A stretch of 5,371 bases of DNA from Burkholderiaceae bacterium (GTDB lineage: Bacteria > Pseudomonadota > Gammaproteobacteria > Burkholderiales > Burkholderiaceae_C). Position numbers and translations under genes: made by a program. The notes below the pieces were generated by a model that ran no database searches, was not told the origin of the DNA, and saw only the letters and a list, made by a program, of their open reading frames with translations. Positions 1 to 5,371 of this stretch are shown here, in pieces; positions within the stretch are counted from its first letter, which is position 1, and each line of letters opens with the position of its first letter. The DNA is taken from assembly GCA_024235855.1 (NCBI GenBank), contig JACKLN010000022.1, positions 1 through 5,371 of the forward strand, written 5' to 3'.

Positions 1-129
1 AGCCTCGTCGGTGGCACACAGCGGGCAGCGCCCCGCGAGCGTGGGCCGGAGAACGCCCGCCCGGACCCCCGGCCACGCTGAACGGCGGCGTTGATGGACC
101 ACCGAACGGCCGCTCTGCGTCGACAGCGC
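1..129. other. Downstream flank of the operon, no supported gene
   Basis: This stretch follows the stop codon of the last permease gene and reaches the window edge. I see no ATG-started frame on the minus strand. A minus-strand frame stays open from the permease stop to the edge. It could start at a GTG at 102 and would contain a Cys-Pro-Leu-Cys motif near 23-34, but no Shine-Dalgarno sequence precedes it and open frames are common at this GC content. On the plus strand, three frames run in from the edge and stop at 79-81, 92-94 and about 138, so the tail of a convergent gene is possible but unsupported. The only visible structure is the hairpin at 38-79. Confidence 0.4.
38..79 (-). terminator. 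Possible terminator-like hairpin after the permease genes
   Basis: Positions 38-49 (AGCGTGGGCCGG) and 69-79 (CCGGCCACGCT) are complementary over 11 pairs with one bulged G and a loop of 19 bases. It lies about 50 bases beyond the stop of the last operon gene, where a transcript end is expected. No T-run follows on either strand, so it is not a classical intrinsic terminator. It may block 3' exonuclease after Rho-dependent ending, or be a chance GC-rich pairing. Confidence 0.25.
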
Positions 130-975
130 TCATCCCTTGAGCCCGCCCTGCGTCAACCCGCTCACCACCCGTTCCTGGAACACCGCGATCAGGATCGCGA
201 TGGGCACGATGGCCACCACCAGCGCGGCGGAAATCACCGGCCAGGGGAAGACGAACTCCGTCTGGTAGAGCGTGATGCCCACCGGCAGCGTGCGCATCGA
301 CGGATTGGAGTTCAGCGACAAGGCGAGCAGGAACTCGTCCCACGCGTTCACGAAGCTCAGGATGCCGGCGGTGAACACGCCCGGAGCGGCGAGCGGCACC
401 ACCACGCGCCACAGGGCGCCCAGGCGGGTGCAGCCGTCGATCATCGCGGCGTTCTCGATGTCGCGCGGGATGCTCTGGAAGAAGCTCACCAGCACCAGCG
501 TGCAGACCGGCAGGCTCAGCACCGTGTAGGGCAGCACCAGGGCCAGGTAGGTGTTGAGCAGGCCCAGGCCGCGCATGGTCTCGAAGATGGGCACCAGCAA
601 CGTGATCAGCGGGAACATGCTGCTGGCCACGATGGCCGTCAGGATCCACTGCCGGTGGCGCAGGTTCAGCCGCGCGATGGCGTAGGCGGCCAGGGCCGAG
701 ACGATCAGCGTCACCACCGTGGAAATGGCCGCCACCGCCGCGCTGTTGGCCAGGAATTTCAGCAGCGGCTGGTCGGTGAAGGCCGCCACGTAGTTGTCCA
801 GCGTGGGGTTGCGCGGGATCCAGGTGATGGGCCGCGTGACCAGTTCGGCCTCGGTCTTCAGGCTGGTGAGCAGGATCCACAGCGCCGGGAAGAAGCCGTT
901 GAGCACCACGATGGCCGCGGCGATCCAGCGCAGGCGCGGGCCGCTCCAGGGCGAGGCATAGACCGGGCTCGTCAT
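130..975 (-). CDS. Carbohydrate ABC transporter permease, MalG type
   Basis: This 281-residue inner-membrane protein is the second channel subunit of a CUT1-type sugar importer. About six hydrophobic segments are visible, at roughly 15-38, 76-100, 110-132, 145-166, 198-220 and 245-266. The EAA loop that docks on the ATPase is at 174-199 (ENAAMIDGCTRLGALWR...PLAAPG), placed between the fourth and fifth segments as in MalG. The early TSLK (37-40), which leads into the periplasmic loop, is also typical. The length is normal for the family. The ATG at 975 is preceded by GGAGGG (983-988) at good spacing. It is the last gene of the operon, 58 nt after the other permease, and a 21-codon frame bridges that gap. 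The sequence does not show which sugar is carried. Confidence 0.95.
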   Translation of the reverse strand: MTSPVYASPWSGPRLRWIAAAIVVLNGFFPALWILLTSLKTEAELVTRPITWIPRNPTLDNYVAAFTDQPLLKFLANSAAVAAISTVVTLIVSALAAYAIARLNLRHRQWILTAIVASSMFPLITLLVPIFETMRGLGLLNTYLALVLPYTVLSLPVCTLVLVSFFQSIPRDIENAAMIDGCTRLGALWRVVVPLAAPGVFTAGILSFVNAWDEFLLALSLNSNPSMRTLPVGITLYQTEFVFPWPVISAALVVAIVPIAILIAVFQERVVSGLTQGGLKG

Positions 976-1037
976 GGCGATGCCCTCCGCGCGACGCGCC
1001 GCGGGATGAACGCTGGGGAGCGGCCCGGCGCGTTCAT
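972..1037 (-). CDS. Possible 21-residue coupling ORF between permease genes
   Basis: An ATG at 1037 overlaps the TGA stop of the upstream permease (ATGA at 1034-1037). The frame runs 21 codons and ends in a TGA that overlaps the ATG of the downstream permease (ATGA at 972-975). The peptide begins MNAPG and ends RRASP, is arginine-rich, and has no membrane segment or known domain. The double 4-nt overlap suggests a ribosome could terminate, restart, traverse the gap and restart again, keeping the two permeases translationally coupled. It has no clear Shine-Dalgarno of its own. It may equally be chance in a stop-poor GC-rich spacer, since the downstream permease already has a good ribosome site. 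Confidence 0.25.
   Translation of the reverse strand: MNAPGRSPAFIPRRVARRASP
983..988 (-). promoter_or_regulatory. Ribosome binding site of the MalG-type permease
   Basis: The minus strand reads GGAGGG here, with 7-8 bases between it and the ATG at 975. It supports that start over any upstream alternative. Confidence 0.7.
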
Positions 1038-1915
1038 GCCTGGCTCGCGATGCGCTTGAGGTAGATGGCAGTGATGGCCATCGACAGCAGGAACATGAAC
1101 ACCGCCAGCGTGGAGCTGTAGCCGATGTCGCCGTACTCGATGCTGTTCTTGTGGATCAGCATCGCCAGCGTCTCGGTGGCGTTGCCCGGGCCGCCGCGCG
1201 TCATGGTGTACGGGATGTCGAAGGTCTGCAGCGCGGTGATGGTGCGGAAGATCAGCGCCACCACGATGGACGGCATCAGCATCGGCAGCGTGATCTCGCG
1301 GAACTGCTGCCATTGGCTGGCGCCGTCGACCTCGGCCGCCTCGTACAGCGAGCCCGGGATCATCTGCAGCCCGGCCAGCAGGATCAGCGCCATGAAGCTG
1401 CTGCTCTTCCAGATGATGGTCAGGCAGATCGCAGCCATGGCCCAGTTCGGGCGCAGCAGCCACATCGTGGGTTCGGGCTGGAATCCGCTCAGCAGGTCGT
1501 TGACGAAGCCGTACTCGGTGTGGAAGAACCACGCGAAGATCAGGCCGGCGAAAGCCAGCGGCAGCGCCCAGGGCAGCAGCAGCGCCAGCCGCACCGGCCA
1601 GCGCCGCTTGAACGGCAGGTTGGCCAGCAGCGCCAGGCCCAGGCCCATGATCAGCGCGCCGGGCACGGTGACGAGCGTGATCAGCACCGTGTTCCAGGTC
1701 GCGTTCCAGAAGTCCTTGTCCTGCAGGACGAGCACGTAGTTCTCGAGGCCGACGAAGGGTGCGTTGCCGCCGCCTTGCAGCCGCAGGTCGAAGAAGCTGT
1801 TGAAGATCAGCTTGCCGATCGGGTAGACGACGATGAGGGCCAGCAGCGCGAACGCCGGCGCCAGCAGCAGCGCTGCGAGCAGGCGGTCCGACGGGTCGCG
1901 CAATCTGGCCAGCAT
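1034..1915 (-). CDS. Carbohydrate ABC transporter permease, MalF type
   Basis: This 293-residue inner-membrane protein is the first channel subunit of the importer. It has a short cytoplasmic N-terminus (MLARLRDPSDR), a first hydrophobic segment at about 12-32 ending in VYPIGKLIFNSF, and further segments near 75-98, 108-131, 157-182, 213-228 and 265-287. The segment order is typical of the short MalF/UgpA/ThuF group without the large periplasmic insert of E. coli MalF. The EAA loop is at 192-211 (EAAEVDGASQWQQFREITLP) and RGGPGNATETL at 240-250 is another family hallmark. It starts 13 nt after the stop of the binding-protein gene, so the two are cotranscribed. The preceding sequence GGGCGAGACGGCG is only a weak ribosome site, which suggests translational coupling. 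The substrate is unknown. Confidence 0.95.
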   Translation of the reverse strand: MLARLRDPSDRLLAALLLAPAFALLALIVVYPIGKLIFNSFFDLRLQGGGNAPFVGLENYVLVLQDKDFWNATWNTVLITLVTVPGALIMGLGLALLANLPFKRRWPVRLALLLPWALPLAFAGLIFAWFFHTEYGFVNDLLSGFQPEPTMWLLRPNWAMAAICLTIIWKSSSFMALILLAGLQMIPGSLYEAAEVDGASQWQQFREITLPMLMPSIVVALIFRTITALQTFDIPYTMTRGGPGNATETLAMLIHKNSIEYGDIGYSSTLAVFMFLLSMAITAIYLKRIASQA

Positions 1916-1928
1916 CGCCGTCTCGCCC

Positions 1929-3200
1929 TCAGCGCATCACGCGGCGCAGGCGGTTCTCGATCTCGTCCACGCCTTCGGCCGGGGTCTTGGTGCGCGCCAG
2001 CACCGCGCTGGTGGTGGTGCGGATCACGTCGCTGACCTCGCCGTAGCGCTCGCTCTTGGGCCGGCTCTTGCCGGCCACGACGACTGCGGCGGCGTCCTTG
2101 AACCAGGGCACGGCCTTGACCACGTCGGCGTCGGTGTAGGTCTGCGGGTAGACCGGCATCAGCGAGCCTTCCACGGCCAGGAACTTGCTGGCGTCGGGGC
2201 TGCTCATGTAGCGCACCAGCTTGGCCGCCTCGGCCTTGCTCTTGCTGAAGGCGCTGACGGCCCACTGCCAGCCGCCGATGCAGGTGGCGCTCTTGCCACC
2301 GGCCACCGCGGGCAGCGGCATCACGCCGACCTTGCCCTGCACGGTGCTGTCCTTGTCGCCCTGGAAGCGGTCCCAGGCGAAGCCCCAGTTGATGGCGAAG
2401 ACCACCTGCCCGGCCTTGAACTCGTTGACCGTGTCGCCGGTCTTGACCTCGGCGATGTTCTTCTTCATCACGCCCTGGTCCACCAGGCCCAGCCAGCCCT
2501 GCAGACCCTTGGTGGCGGCGGCCTTGTCCAGCGTCATCTTGCCGGCGGCGTCGTTGAACTCCTTGCCCTGGCTCCAGTAGGGCAGCAGGAAGGTGCAGAC
2601 CGCGCCCTCGATCGGCGCGCCCTGGATGCTCAGGCCCTGCAGCGCGGGGTTGCCCTCGGCGGCCATGATCTTCTTGCTGGCGGCGGCCAGTTCGTCCCAG
2701 GTCTTTGGCTCGGCGATGCCGTGCTTGGCCAGCAGGTCCTTGCGGTAGTACATGAACATGCTGTCGGCAAAGGCCGGCAGTGCGGCGATCTTGCCGTCCA
2801 CCACGTTGGCGCTGGCGTAGACCGGCAGGTAGGGCGCCATCACGCTGGCGGGTTCGCCCACGTAGGCGTTCAGCGGCTCGACCCAGCCGCTGCTGAAGTA
2901 CTGCGCCGGGTTGACCACGTCGATCATGAAGACGTCGATGGCGCTGTCCTTGGCGTTGAGCACGGTGCTCAGGTACTGGCGCTGCAGCTCGCTGGTGGCG
3001 CCGCCGGTCTCGATCTCGATCTTCACGCCGGGGTTGGCGGCCTGGTACCTGTCGAACAGCTGGCGCATCAGGTCGGGCCGCTGATTCTGGCCGCCGGAGA
3101 AGACGCGCAGCGTGGTCTGTTGGGCGTGGGCGGCGCTTGCAGCCAGCAGGGCGGCGGCCCCGAGAGCGGCCAGGGCGGCGAAGGTGGTGCGACGTTGCAT
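1929..3200 (-). CDS. Periplasmic sugar-binding protein of ABC importer (family 1, ThuE/MalE-like)
   Basis: This 423-residue solute-binding protein captures the substrate in the periplasm and delivers it to the permease pair. Residues 1-26 form a Sec signal peptide: MQRR charged start, Ala/Leu-rich core, and AHA just before a likely cleavage at 26/27. There is no lipobox cysteine, so it should be soluble. The mature part starts with a beta strand (TTLRVFSGGQ) and contains typical family-1 features: LFDRYQAANPGVKIEIE near 48-64, DVFMIDVVNPAQYFSSGWVEPL near 89-110, MFMYYRKDLLAKHGIAEPKTWDEL near 147-170, and a Trp-rich region (GGWQWAVSAF) near 317-326. The stretch SIQGAPIEGAVCTFLLPYWSQG recalls trehalose/maltose-type binding proteins such as ThuE; that is recognition by eye, not a search. 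The frame stays open upstream through the ATPase gene, but the ATG at 3200 is fixed by the signal peptide and a strong ribosome site. Confidence 0.94.
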   Translation of the reverse strand: MQRRTTFAALAALGAAALLAASAAHAQQTTLRVFSGGQNQRPDLMRQLFDRYQAANPGVKIEIETGGATSELQRQYLSTVLNAKDSAIDVFMIDVVNPAQYFSSGWVEPLNAYVGEPASVMAPYLPVYASANVVDGKIAALPAFADSMFMYYRKDLLAKHGIAEPKTWDELAAASKKIMAAEGNPALQGLSIQGAPIEGAVCTFLLPYWSQGKEFNDAAGKMTLDKAAATKGLQGWLGLVDQGVMKKNIAEVKTGDTVNEFKAGQVVFAINWGFAWDRFQGDKDSTVQGKVGVMPLPAVAGGKSATCIGGWQWAVSAFSKSKAEAAKLVRYMSSPDASKFLAVEGSLMPVYPQTYTDADVVKAVPWFKDAAAVVVAGKSRPKSERYGEVSDVIRTTTSAVLARTKTPAEGVDEIENRLRRVMR

Positions 3201-3206
3201 GCAGGG

Positions 3207-3213
3207 TCTCCTT
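3207..3213 (-). promoter_or_regulatory. Strong Shine-Dalgarno of the binding-protein gene
   Basis: The minus strand reads AAGGAGA with six bases (CCCTGC) before the ATG at 3200. It is the best ribosome site in the window. This fits the usual need for more binding protein than membrane or ATPase subunits, and it decides the start against the much longer upstream open frame. Confidence 0.85.
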
Positions 3214-3226
3214 GTGCCGGGTGTTG

Positions 3227-4291
<1,065 letters not shown>

Positions 4292-4301
4292 GGCGCGCGC
4301 C

Positions 4302-4333
4302 TAGGGTCTGTTGACATGTGGATCGAGCCCGCG
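4302..4333 (+). repeat. Left terminal inverted repeat of the palindromic element
   Basis: This 32-bp end matches the reverse complement of 4540-4571 at 29 positions. The first 16 bases (TAGGGTCTGTTGACAT) are identical. Differences are G4318 against A, and A4326/G4327 against C/A, after which CCCGCG is shared. It contains a TTGACA reading inward. The first TA may be target duplication rather than element. Confidence 0.85.
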
Positions 4334-4433
4334 CCGGGGAGTGCGGGGCCGCTGGCGTAGGCGCGGCGCGCGGCCCAGCCTGGCCGGCTGGGCAAGCGGC
4401 GCAACGCCCGCCAGTGGCCCCACACTCCCCGGC
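4333..4433. repeat. Internal inverted repeat A with apical hairpin
   Basis: The arms are 4333-4357 and 4409-4433, 25 bp with 23 matches, beginning GCCGGGGAGTG and ending CTGGCG at the inner side. After a 2-base bulge the pairing can continue with 4360-4363 (GGCG) and 4405-4408 (CGCC). At the centre is a perfect 8-bp hairpin: GCCCAGCC (4373-4380), loop TGGCC, GGCTGGGC (4386-4393). Of the two mismatches, one becomes a G-U pair in RNA from each strand. Confidence 0.85.
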
Positions 4434-4440
4434 CCGTAGG

Positions 4441-4540
4441 GTGAGGCCCCGGAGCCGGGCCACTCGTCGTTGCATCGCTTGCCCGCACGTGAGTGCGGGC
4501 TGCGCGCTGCGCCTAGATTGGCCCGGCTCCGGGGCCTCAC
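4441..4540. repeat. Internal inverted repeat B, perfect 22 bp, with apical hairpin
   Basis: The arms are 4441-4462 (starting GTGAGGCCCCGGAG) and 4519-4540, and they are perfectly complementary over 22 bp. Near the centre is a perfect 8-bp hairpin with a 4-base loop: GCCCGCAC (4481-4488), GTGA, GTGCGGGC (4493-4500). The right arm runs directly into the right terminal repeat. The unpaired strands between arm and hairpin are 18 bases each (4463-4480 and 4501-4518). Confidence 0.9.
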
Positions 4541-4571
4541 GCGGGTGCGATCCATATGTCAACAGACCCTA
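4540..4571 (-). repeat. Right terminal inverted repeat of the palindromic element
   Basis: This is the partner of the left end, read on the minus strand as TAGGGTCTGTTGACAT followed by ATGGATCG, a two-base difference and CCCGCG. Its outermost bases T4571, A4570 and G4569 form the TAG stop codon of the aldolase gene, so the element boundary lies inside a stop codon. Confidence 0.85.
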
Positions 4572-5351
4572 ATAGTTGCCGTGCACGCCAGGCGCGCTGT
4601 CGCGCAGTTGCTTCAGCGCGCCGGTGCAGGCGCGCATGTACAGCCCCAGGTCCGACGCCAGCCCGACGAAGTGGTAGCCGGCGTCGCGCATCTGCTGCAC
4701 CTGCTCCACCTGGCCCATCACGGTGCCGATGCGGATGCCGGCCGCGTGGGCGCGCCTTGCGGCGTCGTGCATCGCGGCCTGCACGTCCGGGTGCCCCACC
4801 TGGCCGGGCAGGCCCATGGTGCCGCTGAGGTCGCCCGGGCCGAGGAACAGCGCGTCCACGCCGGGCACGGCGGCGATGGCCTCCAGGTTGGCCAGCGCGG
4901 TGGGCGTCTCGATCTGCAGGATCACGCCCACCTGCGTGTTGGCGTGGCGGAAATGGTCGGGCACGGTGCCGAACTTCGAGGCGCGGCTCATCGCCGCCAT
5001 GCCGCGCACGCCTTCCGGCGGGTAGCGTGTGGCGGCCACGGCGGCGGCGGCTTCCTCGGCGTTCTGCACGAAGGGCACCAGCAGCGTGTGGGCGCCGCTG
5101 TCGAGCACGCGCTTGATGGTGACCGCGTCGTTCCAGGGCACGCGCACGATGGGCAGCATCGGCGAGCCCAGGTTGGCCTGCAGCAGGCTCACCAGGCCGG
5201 CCAGGTCCAGCGGCGTGTGCTCCATGTCCAGCACCGCCCAGTCGAAGCCGGCGTGGCCGGTGGCCTCGGTGACCAGCGGGCTGGCCGACATGATCCACGT
5301 CCCCAGCGGAACGGGCACGCGGTCGAAGAGGGCATCGAAGGGCTTGCTCAT
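4569..5351 (-). CDS. HpcH/HpaI-family class II aldolase (2-keto acid, pyruvate-forming)
   Basis: This 260-residue cytoplasmic enzyme should cleave a 4-hydroxy-2-oxo or 2-keto-3-deoxy acid into pyruvate and an aldehyde, using a divalent metal. Family members include HpaI (4-hydroxy-2-oxoheptanedioate), GarL (2-dehydro-3-deoxyglucarate) and RhmA (2-keto-3-deoxyrhamnonate). The active-site pattern is complete: GFDWAVLDMEHTPLD with His45, IVRVPWND with Arg70, PPEGVRGM at 111-118, QIETP with metal ligand Glu148, and GPGDLSGTMGLPGQ with metal ligand Asp174. The length is typical, so the C-terminus (GVHGNY) appears intact although the palindromic element begins within its stop codon. The ATG at 5351 fits the family N-terminus; I see no clear ribosome site in the 20 bases upstream. 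Next to a sugar importer, a sugar-acid aldolase role is more likely than aromatic degradation, but this is inference. Confidence 0.93.
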   Translation of the reverse strand: MSKPFDALFDRVPVPLGTWIMSASPLVTEATGHAGFDWAVLDMEHTPLDLAGLVSLLQANLGSPMLPIVRVPWNDAVTIKRVLDSGAHTLLVPFVQNAEEAAAAVAATRYPPEGVRGMAAMSRASKFGTVPDHFRHANTQVGVILQIETPTALANLEAIAAVPGVDALFLGPGDLSGTMGLPGQVGHPDVQAAMHDAARRAHAAGIRIGTVMGQVEQVQQMRDAGYHFVGLASDLGLYMRACTGALKQLRDSAPGVHGNY

Positions 5352-5371
5352 CAGAAGATGTCCGGTTCGGG

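Larger units (their letters stand above)
4302..4571. mobile_element. MITE-like nested palindromic element, about 266 bp
   Basis: The element lies between the aldolase and ATPase genes. Its ends are inverted repeats starting TAGGGTCTGTTGACAT, 32 bp with 3 mismatches. If the outer TA on each side is a duplicated target, the element proper is 4304-4569. Inside are two adjacent long inverted repeats (4333-4433 and 4441-4540), separated by 7 bases, and they abut the terminal repeats. Each strand can thus be drawn as a three-way junction. No transposase motif is present and it is too short to encode one. TA targets and such ends suit passive mobilisation by an IS630/Tc1-like or IS5-group (IS427-like) transposase, but I cannot assign a family. 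It could alternatively be a resident structured RNA or a recombination site; the clean fit into a stop codon favours insertion. Confidence 0.75.

Noticed and set aside
91..1059. A 322-codon plus-strand frame opposite the MalG-type permease
   Set aside because: It is dominated by Arg, Gln, His and Gly as expected from the complement of a membrane-protein gene; no domain is visible.
4311..4316. Promoter from the TTGACA in the terminal repeats
   Set aside because: The hexamer matches a -35 box in both ends but reads into the element, and no -10-like sequence lies about 17 bases further on either strand.
4339..4499. Direct repeat GAGTGCGGG at 4339-4347 and 4491-4499
   Set aside because: Nine bases of GC-rich sequence in two different stems are within chance expectation and show no further extension.
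4441..4540. Intrinsic transcription terminator formed by inverted repeat B
   Set aside because: The stem is strong, but no T-run follows on either strand and it is embedded in a larger symmetric structure, so a classical terminator call is not supported.
4302..4571. Retron ncRNA or another reverse-transcriptase-linked structured RNA
   Set aside because: The nested stems recall an msr-msd layout, but there is no reverse transcriptase gene nearby; both neighbours are intact metabolic genes.
4302..4571. Integron attC site or CRISPR array
   Set aside because: There is no integrase or gene cassette layout and the element is much longer than an attC site. The repeats are inverted pairs, not evenly spaced direct repeats, so it is not CRISPR.

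Overview
The window looks like a piece of a high-GC proteobacterial chromosome. The strong G/C bias at third codon positions and the flavour of the proteins suggest a betaproteobacterium of the Burkholderiales type, but that placement is an inference and no marker gene proves it. All convincing genes lie on the minus strand and read from right to left, in what appears to be one catabolic operon.

In transcription order the operon is: an HpcH/HpaI-family class II aldolase (5351 to 4569); an inserted palindromic element (4571 to 4302); a MalK/UgpC-type ABC ATPase (4291 to 3227); a periplasmic sugar-binding protein with a Sec signal peptide (3200 to 1929); a MalF-type permease (1915 to 1034); and a MalG-type permease (975 to 130). 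The four transporter genes make a complete CUT1-type carbohydrate importer. The aldolase would split a 2-keto(-3-deoxy) acid into pyruvate plus an aldehyde, so the cluster probably imports and breaks down a sugar, sugar acid or related polyol. The exact substrate cannot be read from the sequence.

The most unusual part is 4302-4571, about 266-270 bp between the aldolase and the ATPase. It is bounded by 32-bp terminal inverted repeats (29 of 32 identical) abutting TA on both sides. Its interior consists of two further long inverted repeats side by side, each with its own short perfect hairpin at the tip. One strand could therefore fold into a three-way-junction, cloverleaf-like structure. It looks like a non-autonomous, MITE-like element with no transposase of its own. 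It sits exactly in the stop codon of the aldolase gene, and removing it with one TA restores a TAG stop followed 9 nt later by the ATPase ATG. I infer that it inserted into a tightly packed operon without altering either protein.

A second oddity is a 21-codon open frame (1037 to 972) between the two permease genes. It overlaps the stop of one and the start of the other by an ATGA at each end. The left 129 bases hold no gene I can support, only a weak terminator-like hairpin (38-79). The 20 bases upstream of the aldolase gene show no recognisable promoter.
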